From positions 124,001 through 188,000 of IMG/VR virus record IMGVR_UViG_3300017917_002466: DNA of 64,000 bases, one strand, 5' to 3'. The translations under genes and the position numbers were made by a program. Of the stretch, positions 7,342 through 13,210 are shown piece by piece (positions within the stretch are counted from its first letter, which is position 1; every line of letters starts with the position of its first letter). The notes below the pieces were generated by a model. That model did not search any database. It worked only from the letters and a program-made list of their open reading frames with translations, and was not told where the DNA came from. This DNA is from a virus.

Positions 7342-7487
7342 CACAACGTTTCAGGCACTCGCCTGTTGTTTTTCTGCGACTCTATATTGACAAGACTCTG
7401 CCACGCAATACCCACGATTGACATTTAATGGGCACTTATGTTCCGATCCGAGACAGCAGAAAAATTGCAGGCTGCCTGTGTTGTATG
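7342..7487 (-). repeat. attC-like site A1
   Basis: CACAACGTTTCAGGCACTCG and GCAGGCTGCCTGTGTTGTA are the arms; inside, TTGTTTTTCTGC pairs with GCAGAAAAATTG. Confidence 0.85.
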
Positions 7488-7605
7488 AAGGTTTTGTTGA
7501 CTCCACCAGTGCTGCTTTTATGCGAAGCCACGCAAGATACTGGAGTCGCGACATACCGATATCACCCCAAGCCGAATCAACACTTTCTATATCTTCTTGT
7601 AGCAT
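7351..7605 (-). CDS. Cassette protein, related to 30252-30503 (array A cassette 1)
   Basis: 84 residues from the ATG at 7605, after a GGAGG site. The segment LAWLRIKAALVESTKPSYN resembles LAWGRIKMFCEEALKPSHN of the cassette at 30252-30503. The C-terminal part is Cys rich (CCLGSEHKCPLN). First cassette behind the attI-like site. Role unknown. Confidence 0.7.
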   Translation of the reverse strand: MLQEDIESVDSAWGDIGMSRLQYLAWLRIKAALVESTKPSYNTGSLQFFCCLGSEHKCPLNVNRGYCVAESCQYRVAEKQQASA

Positions 7606-7640
7606 AAAAGCCTCCAATACGGTTCAACAAAACTTTTGTA

Positions 7641-7680
7641 CAACTAGTTAAATGATGTCATTCCCTTGTCTAACTCTTTG
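7641..7680 (-). other. attI-like site, array A
   Basis: 40 bases identical to 33852-33891, the only other place where a cassette array begins. On the minus strand it ends CTAGTTGTAC, an attC-type GTT core directly joined to the first cassette. It contains GTTAGAC and GTTAAAT-like half-sites. No integrase gene is visible. Confidence 0.65.
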
Positions 7681-7697
7681 TTTTCTCCTATACATTT

Positions 7698-7726
7698 AAT
7701 ATACAACAGGAAACCGTTCTTGTCAA
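7698..7726 (-). promoter_or_regulatory. Promoter facing array A
   Basis: TTGACA / 17 bp / TATATT on the minus strand. It sits in the place of an integron cassette promoter. I saw no copy of this promoter inside the array. Confidence 0.8.
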
Positions 7727-7734
7727 GCCCTTTC

Positions 7735-7917
7735 TTACATCACCGAAACAAACAGATTCACGTCAGGGGCTTCCATTGCCTTCTTCAAAAATTCAACATC
7801 GGCATCTGTAATGGGCCGAAGGAACTTCTTCTGATTCTCAACCATATCGCTCTTGGCGATTACCAAGGCACGATAGTTGTCATACTCTCGCTTCGTCCAA
7901 CCACCAGTGAAATTCAT
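7735..7917 (-). CDS. Hypothetical phage protein
   Basis: 60 residues from the ATG at 7917 (MNFTGGWTKREYDNYRALV). Helical and charged. Own promoter at 7940-7968. No family recognised. Confidence 0.65.
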   Translation of the reverse strand: MNFTGGWTKREYDNYRALVIAKSDMVENQKKFLRPITDADVEFLKKAMEAPDVNLFVSVM

Positions 7918-7939
7918 GTTGCCTCCCTTTCTTACTATC

Positions 7940-7968
7940 AATATACACTATGGAAGAAGGATTGTCAA
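7940..7968 (-). promoter_or_regulatory. Sigma70-like promoter
   Basis: TTGACA / 17 bp / TATATT on the minus strand, upstream of 7735-7917. Confidence 0.8.
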
Positions 7969-7991
7969 GCCCCAAAGTTGAAGTCCTTTTA

Positions 7992-8073
7992 TTTAATCGT
8001 TTAAAAATCCACCGTAGGCTTTATCCTTGGCTTACTAAACCCTCGGCTTTATCCTGTCTTCTTAAGCGATTAA
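7992..8073. repeat. Two copies of the TTTAANCGNTTAAA palindrome
   Basis: TTTAATCGTTTAA at 7992-8004 and TTAAGCGATTAA at 8062-8073. Members of a palindrome family found only in the gene-free stretches of the left third of the window. Confidence 0.65.
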
Positions 8074-8081
8074 ATAAGGGT

Positions 8082-8112
8082 AAAAAAAGAAGGGGAAACC
8101 TTTGCTTCCCCC
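8082..8112 (-). terminator. Rho-independent terminator
   Basis: On the minus strand GGGGAA, a short loop, TTCCCC, then CTTCTTTTTTT. Ends transcription of 8135-8320. Confidence 0.75.
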
Positions 8113-8134
8113 AGTTAGATCACATCTTCGGTTC

Positions 8135-8320
8135 TTAGGCAGCCAAACTTGCTACCCAGTTGTAACCAGCAATCAAGTAAGGCACTATTGTATTATAGAC
8201 CTGAATAGCCAGACTCCATACCTGAGGAACGAGAGCCACGACGAAGGTTACCAGAGTCACAACCACCATCACCATAAAACTGAACACTGTCACCAGAATC
8301 CCACCGATTGTTGCGAACAT
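8135..8320 (-). CDS. Small membrane protein
   Basis: 61 residues from the ATG at 8320 (GGAG upstream). Residues 5-35 form one long Val-rich membrane helix (GGILVTVFSFMVMVVVTLV) and a second amphipathic helix follows. Own promoter and terminator. Function unknown. Confidence 0.7.
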   Translation of the reverse strand: MFATIGGILVTVFSFMVMVVVTLVTFVVALVPQVWSLAIQVYNTIVPYLIAGYNWVASLAA

Positions 8321-8366
8321 CTTCCTTCTCCTTTGATTGTTTGTGTCTTCCCTACCGACACATATA

Positions 8367-8395
8367 ATATAAGCTCTGCAAACCAATTTGTCAAG
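8367..8395 (-). promoter_or_regulatory. Sigma70-like promoter
   Basis: TTGACA / 17 bp / TATATT on the minus strand, upstream of 8135-8320. Confidence 0.85.
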
Positions 8396-8399
8396 CCCT

Positions 8400-8541
8400 A
8401 AAAAAGAAAACCGGGACCGATAGAGAAGGGGAGAGGGAGGAATCGATCCCGGTTTCTTTGAAGCAACTTTAAAGATGGTAGCTTTTTGATTTGTCTTTTA
8501 GCCGCATCAACTCGGCGCAGTCAACTACCGAAACTGCTTGC
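8400..8541 (-). ncRNA. Candidate small RNA with own promoter and terminator
   Basis: The promoter at 8548-8576 reads leftward into about 140 bases without a usable gene (the longest frame is 12 codons). They end in a strong hairpin: AAACCGGGA pairs with TCCCGGTTT and is followed on the minus strand by CTTTTTT. Promoter, short RNA and terminator make a stand-alone unit. Confidence 0.6.
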
Positions 8542-8547
8542 AATCTT

Positions 8548-8576
8548 AATATACATTACTCGGGTCGTTTTGTCAA
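8548..8576 (-). promoter_or_regulatory. Sigma70-like promoter of the candidate small RNA
   Basis: TTGACA / 17 bp / TATATT on the minus strand. Confidence 0.8.
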
Positions 8577-8596
8577 GTCCTTTTAATAAAAAAATA

Positions 8597-8621
8597 AAAG
8601 CTATCGAGAACCGATAGCTTT
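8597..8621 (-). terminator. Rho-independent terminator
   Basis: AAAGCTATCG and CGATAGCTTT pair perfectly (10 bp, 5-nt loop), followed on the minus strand by a T-rich tail. Ends the 8650-9117 transcript. Confidence 0.85.
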
Positions 8622-8649
8622 TCAAGCAAGGAAGGATAAAATGAGGAAA

Positions 8650-9117
8650 TTACTGAGCAGATGCCATATCGGCTTTTGCTGAGGCTTCTGCATTTGCATC
8701 AACCGGGATTTCATCATTGACGATCACCTCAGGAATATCTATAATATTTTCCGGATGAACGACTTTCTGCTTACGGCTTTTATTTACCCGACTTGAATTG
8801 GACTTACTTTCTTTGGTCACGATTGCAATACCATTTTTCTTGAGCATTGCAACGATTTTTGAAACGCTCATACCAGTCTTTTTCGCAATTTCACTGGCTG
8901 TACGTTTTCCTTTACGACCAAGAGCAAGAACACGATATTTCGCTCTTCGACCAGCAACTTTGTCAGACCCTTTTGTATTTGCATACACAGTCTGATAAGT
9001 CATCCCGGTCATCTCAGCAGCTTCTGCAAGCGTCTTACCAGCAGCAACCAAAGCCTTCGCTGCGGCTGTTCGAGACTTGTACTCTACACCTTCAATCTTC
9101 ACACTCTGCTTAGCCAT
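8650..9117 (-). CDS. Helix-turn-helix repeat protein
   Basis: 155 residues from the ATG at 9117 (AAGGAGG site). Two helix-turn-helix-like units: residues 15-45 (AAAKALVAAGKTLAEAAEMT, then TYQTVYA) and 65-95 (TASEIAKKTGMSVSKIVAML). An acidic tail follows. Probably binds DNA as a phage regulator. The short protein at 10729-10893 matches the first unit. Own promoter and terminator. Confidence 0.75.
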   Translation of the reverse strand: MAKQSVKIEGVEYKSRTAAAKALVAAGKTLAEAAEMTGMTYQTVYANTKGSDKVAGRRAKYRVLALGRKGKRTASEIAKKTGMSVSKIVAMLKKNGIAIVTKESKSNSSRVNKSRKQKVVHPENIIDIPEVIVNDEIPVDANAEASAKADMASAQ

Positions 9118-9172
9118 TTGGCCCTCCTTATTGGTTTGTTGTTTGCAGAGTCCTATTTGGACTTTCAATATC

Positions 9173-9201
9173 AATATACAATGTTTTCCCGAACTTGTCA
9201 A
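9173..9201 (-). promoter_or_regulatory. Sigma70-like promoter
   Basis: TTGACA / 17 bp / TATATT on the minus strand, upstream of 8650-9117. Confidence 0.8.
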
Positions 9202-9515
9202 GTCCCTTCTTCAACGGAGAAAGCCATCAGAATCTTGTTCACCTGTTCACTGGTGATGCTTCCAAAGTCAAGCCCTCGGTCATAGTTGAACAAGAGCTTT
9301 TCACGATAGAAGCCAGGCCAAACATTTGTCTTGGAAATAATCAATTTGGAAACCCGACCTTCGTTGATACCGAAGATTGAGGGGTTTACATAGACCTTGG
9401 ATTGAAACCAATGTCCATCAACCTGACCCGTGACCCAGTTGCCTGAGCTTTCGGTGACTTCCACACCCTCAACCTGTTGATAGGAACCTACATAATCATT
9501 AAGATAGTTAATCAT
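9198..9515 (-). CDS. Hypothetical phage protein
   Basis: 105 residues from the ATG at 9515 (GGAAA site). Beta-rich N-terminal half (VEVTESSGNWVTGQVDGHWF), helical C-terminus. No family recognised. Single gene with promoter 9539-9567. Confidence 0.7.
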   Translation of the reverse strand: MINYLNDYVGSYQQVEGVEVTESSGNWVTGQVDGHWFQSKVYVNPSIFGINEGRVSKLIISKTNVWPGFYREKLLFNYDRGLDFGSITSEQVNKILMAFSVEEGT

Positions 9516-9538
9516 TTTGTTTTCCTTTCTGTACATTC

Positions 9539-9567
9539 AATATACATCAAGAAGACTGTTTTATCAA
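9539..9567 (-). promoter_or_regulatory. Sigma70-like promoter
   Basis: TTGATA / 17 bp / TATATT on the minus strand, upstream of 9198-9515. Confidence 0.75.
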
Positions 9568-9574
9568 GCACATT

Positions 9575-9796
9575 TCAATCATATTCAGGAACTTCAAAAT
9601 CTTTGCGATCATCATATCCGCCGCCGTGAAACAACTGAGCACAATCCTCACAACAAAAATCCTGATCTTTGTCGGAAGGCTCAAATTCACATCCGCACCA
9701 CCGGCACACTCTTTTCTCATCTTTCCAAGCTTCTGGGCATCCTTGTTCGTGACAAAGTAATCCATTGATAACAAGAGATTCACAAGATGAACACAT
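9575..9796 (-). CDS. Double zinc-ribbon protein, paralogue of 17633-17809
   Basis: 73 residues with MCSSCESLVINGLLCHEQGC, then CRWCGCEF, then CCEDC: at least two zinc sites. The protein at 17633-17809 matches throughout (MCRSCETLVINGVLCHEHGC). Follows 9798-9920 in one transcript. Role unknown. Confidence 0.75.
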   Translation of the reverse strand: MCSSCESLVINGLLCHEQGCPEAWKDEKRVCRWCGCEFEPSDKDQDFCCEDCAQLFHGGGYDDRKDFEVPEYD

Positions 9797-9797
9797 A

Positions 9798-9920
9798 TTA
9801 AATGATCTCCATTTCTAGAGAATCTTCCATCGCGCTGATGGTCGCCATCTCGGTCAGCCACTCATCGTCGTCCCAACGTCCGTCTTCCTCGGTCACGACC
9901 ACGTTTAGATTCTCGTTCAT
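9798..9920 (-). CDS. Acidic microprotein
   Basis: 40 residues, strongly acidic (TEEDGRWDDDEWLTEM). The ATG at 9920 has a GGAGG site; the stop touches the start of 9575-9796. A nucleic-acid mimic is possible but not shown. Confidence 0.6.
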   Translation of the reverse strand: MNENLNVVVTEEDGRWDDDEWLTEMATISAMEDSLEMEII

Positions 9921-9943
9921 ATTCCCTCCCTTTCTGTACTTCT

Positions 9944-9972
9944 AATATACATCAAAGGAACGGATTTGTCAA
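9944..9972 (-). promoter_or_regulatory. Sigma70-like promoter
   Basis: TTGACA / 17 bp / TATATT on the minus strand, for 9798-9920 and 9575-9796. Confidence 0.8.
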
Positions 9973-9975
9973 GTC

Positions 9976-10248
9976 CTAATCTTCGTAATCTTGAAGAAAG
10001 CCATCCAGATGCCAAGCCTCAATACAGGCCCGAACTGGGGCAGACTTCTGACCACGCCAAGAAATGCCGGCTTCAGTCAAGTCGATTTGTGCATCCCATT
10101 CACCTTCGTTGGCCAATTCAATGGCCTGCTTGGCAAGGCCGAACACACATCCGGGAAGCGGCGGGTAGTGGTTGGACTGAAGGTGCCAACGAAGTGCAAT
10201 GTCGGCATCAGTCAGTTCAAGCATTGATTCAAGTCCCATTCGGCCCAT
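9976..10248 (-). CDS. Hypothetical phage protein
   Basis: 90 residues from the ATG at 10248, behind a GGGAG site. Helical and acidic with several Trp (EGEWDAQIDLTEAGISWRG). Its start overlaps the stop of 10248-10397. Unknown function. Confidence 0.65.
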   Translation of the reverse strand: MGRMGLESMLELTDADIALRWHLQSNHYPPLPGCVFGLAKQAIELANEGEWDAQIDLTEAGISWRGQKSAPVRACIEAWHLDGFLQDYED

Positions 10249-10397
10249 TATCCATTCTCCCTGTTCATTTTGACGCACTCGTCCTGCACCACCGGATGCC
10301 AGACTCCAGAAATCTCGGTGAGGGGCTTATAGTTCTCTCTGGCCCACTTGCGGAACTCGACTTCTTCTGCTGCGGTCAATTCACGAAAGAGTATCAT
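10248..10397 (-). CDS. Hypothetical microprotein
   Basis: 49 residues (MILFRELTAAEEVEFRKWAR...). The ATG at 10397 has GGGAG upstream; the stop overlaps the next start, so the pair is coupled. Distal genes of the unit from 10581-10609. Confidence 0.6.
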   Translation of the reverse strand: MILFRELTAAEEVEFRKWARENYKPLTEISGVWHPVVQDECVKMNRENG

Positions 10398-10400
10398 ATC

Positions 10401-10574
10401 TTATCTCCCTTCCTTTCTCCTGTAACTCAGCACAACATTATTATAACATTGCCCGCATCGAGATTTAAGATCAACCAATTCGCCTTGGTTAGACATTGAA
10501 AATATAATGAACTCAAACGGAACCCATCTTTTACATTCGGCACATTGAACATATATGTGTTTGTTCGTTATCAT
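10401..10574 (-). CDS. Zinc-ribbon protein, apparently leaderless
   Basis: 57 residues from the ATG at 10574: CAEC ... CGQC gives one zinc site. The ATG lies 7 bases below the -10 box at 10581-10586, where transcription should begin, and no ribosome site is present, so the mRNA is likely leaderless. Confidence 0.65.
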   Translation of the reverse strand: MITNKHIYVQCAECKRWVPFEFIIFSMSNQGELVDLKSRCGQCYNNVVLSYRRKEGR

Positions 10575-10580
10575 AAGAAT

Positions 10581-10609
10581 AATATACATCAAAGAGGCTG
10601 GTTTGTCAA
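10581..10609 (-). promoter_or_regulatory. Sigma70-like promoter
   Basis: TTGACA / 17 bp / TATATT on the minus strand, 7 bases from the ATG of 10401-10574. Confidence 0.8.
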
Positions 10610-10639
10610 GCTCTATCTTCATCTTTGTTTTAACATCTA

Positions 10640-10652
10640 TTTAATCGTTTAA
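10640..10652. repeat. TTTAANCGNTTAAA palindrome
   Basis: TTTAATCGTTTAA, identical to 7992-8004, in the gap behind the promoter at 10581-10609. Confidence 0.6.
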
Positions 10653-10671
10653 GAAGACAGGCAAAAAGAAA

Positions 10672-10695
10672 GGGAAGGTAATAACATACCTTCCC
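10672..10695 (-). terminator. Rho-independent terminator
   Basis: GGGAAGGTA, 6-nt loop, TACCTTCCC; the minus strand continues TTTCTTTTT. Ends the 10729-10893 transcript. Confidence 0.85.
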
Positions 10696-10728
10696 AATCA
10701 ATCTGAACCGGAGATGTTGTATAAAGTC

Positions 10729-10893
10729 TTAACCCCGAACAAGCATACGCATTTTGATCGCGTAAACAGTTTGTGGTCGAATTCCAGTCTTCCGAGCAAT
10801 CTCCGAATCCGACATATTGCTGTTGACGAGCAGGGTCCGAACATACGCGGAACGGGAACGATACTTTACGACACCAATCTTCTTCGCCTTCAT
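10729..10893 (-). CDS. Helix-turn-helix microprotein
   Basis: 54 residues from the ATG at 10893. KYRSRSAYVRTLL, then SDSEIARKTGIRPQTVYAI, matches the first helix-turn-helix unit of 8650-9117. Likely a small DNA-binding regulator. Own promoter (10938-10966) and terminator. Confidence 0.7.
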   Translation of the reverse strand: MKAKKIGVVKYRSRSAYVRTLLVNSNMSDSEIARKTGIRPQTVYAIKMRMLVRG

Positions 10894-10937
10894 CTGAACA
10901 CCTTTCGTTAAGGATTGTTTGTCTTGCTTACACATCT

Positions 10938-10966
10938 AATATACTCAAAAGAAACTGATTTGTCAA
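10938..10966 (-). promoter_or_regulatory. Sigma70-like promoter
   Basis: TTGACA / 17 bp / TATATT on the minus strand, upstream of 10729-10893. Confidence 0.8.
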
Positions 10967-10972
10967 GCCCTA

Positions 10973-11152
10973 TCAGTTCATTTCAAAAGAAATATCGGCA
11001 TCAGCACGGAATGAACCATCAACATAATCACCATCAGGAAGGGGAATAGTCTCATCTTCTTCCGCAATCCGAATAGCATCTTCAAGACATTTTGCTTCGA
11101 CGGTTACAACACCGTACATTTCCCAAGAAACCGCAACATTGAATTTTGCCAT
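10973..11152 (-). CDS. Hypothetical phage protein
   Basis: 59 residues from the ATG at 11152 (MAKFNVAVSWEMYGVVTVEA). Beta-alpha-beta pattern with an acidic C-terminus, resembling small DpnD/PcfM-like phage proteins; that likeness is weak. Promoter 11196-11224. Confidence 0.65.
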   Translation of the reverse strand: MAKFNVAVSWEMYGVVTVEAKCLEDAIRIAEEDETIPLPDGDYVDGSFRADADISFEMN

Positions 11153-11195
11153 CTTGTCTCTCCCTTTGTTTGTTGTTTCCCCTACCGACACATAT

Positions 11196-11224
11196 AATAT
11201 ACAAAGAGAATACTGATTTGTCAA
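11196..11224 (-). promoter_or_regulatory. Sigma70-like promoter
   Basis: TTGACA / 17 bp / TATATT on the minus strand, upstream of 10973-11152. Confidence 0.85.
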
Positions 11225-11242
11225 GTCCCTAATTGAAGTTTC

Positions 11243-11416
11243 TTACAGGATCGCCATAACTATAAAAGAAATAATGACTACTACAACAAATGCAAAAACT
11301 AATCCACCTAAATCACAAATTATTGACCATAACAACCAAAGAAGTTTAACTGCTGCCACAAGCAGAATAAGCCCACCAATAATAACCGCAGCAAAAGTAA
11401 GCAATGTAGTTACCAT
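11243..11416 (-). CDS. Two-helix membrane microprotein
   Basis: 57 residues, two hydrophobic segments (TFAAVIIGGLILLVAAV and VFAFVVVVIISFIVMAIL). The ATG at 11416 has GGAG upstream, inside the end of 11410-11559. Function unknown. Confidence 0.65.
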   Translation of the reverse strand: MVTTLLTFAAVIIGGLILLVAAVKLLWLLWSIICDLGGLVFAFVVVVIISFIVMAIL

Positions 11417-11559
11417 TCATTTCTCCTTTGATGTTTAATTTTACGAGAATACTTGGTCTTATCACGCATTACTTGACCTTGCTTTTGACCACGCAGCTTT
11501 AAAATAAGAACTCCATTAATAGAGACTAAACCACCGTAAGTATATTTTGAGGACTTCAT
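11410..11559 (-). CDS. Basic microprotein
   Basis: 49 residues, 30 percent Lys/Arg (LKLRGQKQGQ, RKIKHQRRNEW). Its stop overlaps the start of 11243-11416. First gene behind promoter 11585-11613. May bind nucleic acid. Confidence 0.55.
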   Translation of the reverse strand: MKSSKYTYGGLVSINGVLILKLRGQKQGQVMRDKTKYSRKIKHQRRNEW

Positions 11560-11584
11560 TTTTCTTTCCTTCTTTCGCATATTC

Positions 11585-11613
11585 AATATACATTAAAAAT
11601 ACTGATCTGTCAA
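11585..11613 (-). promoter_or_regulatory. Sigma70-like promoter
   Basis: TTGACA / 17 bp / TATATT on the minus strand. Confidence 0.8.
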
Positions 11614-11813
11614 GCCTTATGTTTCAATGGTGAAAAGTTCTCTCTAATGTATTTGATTTTGTTTTGAATCTCATCAAAACTATTTCCACAAAAAGTTGCA
11701 CCTGTACGATTACAATTAAACGTACATAGTGAAAATTTTTCACTGTAAAACATTCCTATGAATTCTACATCTTCAAATTCATTGGCTAAATCTTTGCCCA
11801 ACTCTTCAAGCAT
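11610..11813 (-). CDS. Hypothetical phage protein
   Basis: 67 residues from the ATG at 11813 (AAGGAG site). Small alpha/beta pattern with two Cys. Two promoters (11844-11872 and 11916-11944) and a minus-strand late-type box lie upstream, so it may be made at more than one stage. Confidence 0.65.
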   Translation of the reverse strand: MLEELGKDLANEFEDVEFIGMFYSEKFSLCTFNCNRTGATFCGNSFDEIQNKIKYIRENFSPLKHKA

Positions 11814-11843
11814 CTTCAATCTCCTTCAAGGTATAGAATCTAT

Positions 11844-11872
11844 ATTATATCATCTTGCGGGCGCTTTGACAA
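11844..11872 (-). promoter_or_regulatory. Sigma70-like promoter
   Basis: TTGTCA / 17 bp / TATAAT on the minus strand, a second promoter for 11610-11813. Confidence 0.65.
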
Positions 11873-11873
11873 G

Positions 11874-11881
11874 TATTTATA
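11874..11881 (-). promoter_or_regulatory. Late-type TATAAATA box, minus strand
   Basis: TATAAATA on the minus strand upstream of 11610-11813; the only minus-strand copy I noticed. Confidence 0.45.
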
Positions 11882-11915
11882 CAAGAAGGGATTGTATTCT
11901 CTCTTCCTCACATCT

Positions 11916-11944
11916 AATATACTCACGAAATACCGTCTTGTCAA
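11916..11944 (-). promoter_or_regulatory. Sigma70-like promoter
   Basis: TTGACA / 17 bp / TATATT on the minus strand, distal promoter of 11610-11813. Confidence 0.8.
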
Positions 11945-11970
11945 GCCCTATTTTTTATTAAAGAAAGGGC

Positions 11971-11999
11971 TTGACTTTATAGCTTCTATAGCTTATATT
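11971..11999 (+). promoter_or_regulatory. Plus-strand promoter
   Basis: TTGACT / 17 bp / TATATT on the plus strand. Reads through an AGCGAACGGGGAG stem-loop and three palindromes toward the endonuclease at 12265. Confidence 0.75.
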
Positions 12000-12041
12000 A
12001 AAGGTGTGGCAAGGCCAGCGAACGGGGAGGTCGTCTTTAAG

Positions 12042-12150
12042 TTTAAGCGATTAAATAAGAGTTCTATTTAAGCGATTCAAATTCAATCGTAGGCTTTAGG
12101 TGAGGGATTACTAGGGATAGCTTCTTAACCTGTCTTCTTAAGCGATTAAA
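12042..12150. repeat. Three TTTAANCGNTTAAA palindromes
   Basis: TTTAAGCGATTAAA at 12042-12055, TTTAAGCGATTCAA at 12067-12080, TTAAGCGATTAAA at 12138-12150. All in a gene-free leader. Confidence 0.7.
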
Positions 12151-12163
12151 CGATGATTAAAAC

Positions 12164-12260
12164 TATAAATACTGTTGTAGTAGGGAGACAGAGGAGTCGA
12201 CACCTTTTCTCAACCATACTTGAGATTATCCCTACTTAATCTACTTAACCTGTATGGAGG
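12164..12260 (+). promoter_or_regulatory. Late promoter plus pseudoknot leader, copy 1
   Basis: TATAAATA at 12164-12171. Outer stem AGTAGGGA (12179-12186) with TCCCTACT (12229-12236). Inner hairpin TCTCAA, loop CCATAC (12214-12219), TTGAGA. Downstream GTATGG (12252-12257) is the exact complement of the loop and overlaps the GGAGG ribosome site of the gene at 12265. Conserved GGGAGACAG after the 5' strand. Confidence 0.85.
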
Positions 12261-12264
12261 GAAT

Positions 12265-12957
12265 ATGCAAAAACTTTCTAAAGAAGATTTCATTTCCAAG
12301 GCTAATCAAATCCACCAAAATCGTTTTGATTATTCAAAAGTTGAATACTACGATAATAAAACTAAGGTTTGTATTATTTGCAAAGAACATAAAGAGTTCT
12401 ATCAACAACCAAGCAAACATCTTCTTGGTCAAGGTTGTCCAATATGTTCAGACCAAAAATTAACATTAGATAAGTTTATTTCAAAAGCAAATCAAACTCA
12501 TAACTTCTATTACGATTATTCTGAAGTTGTTTATGTTAACTGGAAAACTAAAATTTGTGTGGTATGTCCAGCACACGGAAAGTTCTGGCAAAGACCAGAT
12601 GTTCATTCGTCTGGTCAAGGATGTCCTATATGTAAATCTTCAAAAGGCGAAAAAGAAGTTGAAAAATGTTTAACCAACAAAGGAATTACATTCATTCCAC
12701 AAAAACGATTTGAAGATTGTCGTGGTAAAGTCAAACCTTTACCTTTTGACTTTTACTTACCAGAACATAATATTTGTATTGAATACCAAGGTAAACAACA
12801 CTACCTAAAAGAAAGTAAGTTCTATTCGGAAGAACTTTTACAGAATGATAAAACAAAAGCCCAGTATTGTTTCGATAACAACATTAGGCTTATCGTGATC
12901 CCATATTGGGAAGACGTTTATAAATGTCTACGATTTTTTGGTAGCGAAAGAGGTTGA
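12265..12957 (+). CDS. EDxHD (Vsr-like) homing endonuclease
   Basis: 230 residues. Residues 7-60 and 65-121 are two copies of a DNA-binding zinc repeat (DFISKANQIHQNRFDYSKV, then C-x2-C; DUF723 type). The C-terminal 100 residues carry the restriction-like core FDFYLPEHNICIEYQGKQHY, as in free-standing phage EDxHD homing endonucleases. Start at 12265, behind GGAGG. Lies opposite to all its neighbours and is expressed from the late promoter and pseudoknot leader. All key segments look intact. Confidence 0.88.
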   Translation: MQKLSKEDFISKANQIHQNRFDYSKVEYYDNKTKVCIICKEHKEFYQQPSKHLLGQGCPICSDQKLTLDKFISKANQTHNFYYDYSEVVYVNWKTKICVVCPAHGKFWQRPDVHSSGQGCPICKSSKGEKEVEKCLTNKGITFIPQKRFEDCRGKVKPLPFDFYLPEHNICIEYQGKQHYLKESKFYSEELLQNDKTKAQYCFDNNIRLIVIPYWEDVYKCLRFFGSERG

Positions 12958-13039
12958 CTTTAAAAAAACATTAAATCCTTTCTGTAAAGAAATGAAAGGG
13001 CTCTGGTCGCTTGGCGTCCGTGGCCCCTTCCCCCAATTT

Positions 13040-13055
13040 ACCAACCCATTGACTT
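13040..13055. repeat. Direct repeat of the 13193-13208 sequence
   Basis: ACCAACCCATTGACTT here and ACCAACCCATCGACTT at 13193-13208 (15 of 16 bases). The second copy is the 3' end of the gene at 13191. The pair flanks a promoter copy and an HNH fragment. Confidence 0.65.
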
Positions 13056-13064
13056 GATACATAC

Positions 13065-13094
13065 AATATATATCAAAAAAAGTTGTTTTGTCAA
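13065..13094 (-). promoter_or_regulatory. Sigma70-like promoter
   Basis: TTGACA / 18 bp / TATATT on the minus strand, reading left into a gap with no minus-strand gene; its -35 box abuts the HNH fragment. Confidence 0.55.
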
Positions 13095-13210
13095 ATGGAA
13101 TTTGTTTATGTAAAGATTGTCATAAAAAATTTCACAGTATGTTTGGTATAAAACATACTGTAAAATCTATGATAGACGATTTTTTAAAAACTACCAACCC
13201 ATCGACTTAA
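13094..13210 (+). pseudogene. HNH endonuclease, C-terminal scar
   Basis: Plus-strand frame without a start: NGICLCKDCHKKFHSMFG, the end of an HNH domain, then a short tail to TAA at 13208-13210. Lies between the direct repeats described at 13040. Confidence 0.8.

Noticed and set aside
9966-10499. Plus-strand gene of 177 codons
   Set aside because: Antisense to three genes with ribosome sites; composition (Pro, His, Ser rich) is that of a shadow frame.
12164-12260. Group I intron remnant
   Set aside because: The elements sit between genes and do not split any gene, and no P, Q, R, S catalytic core could be recognised.
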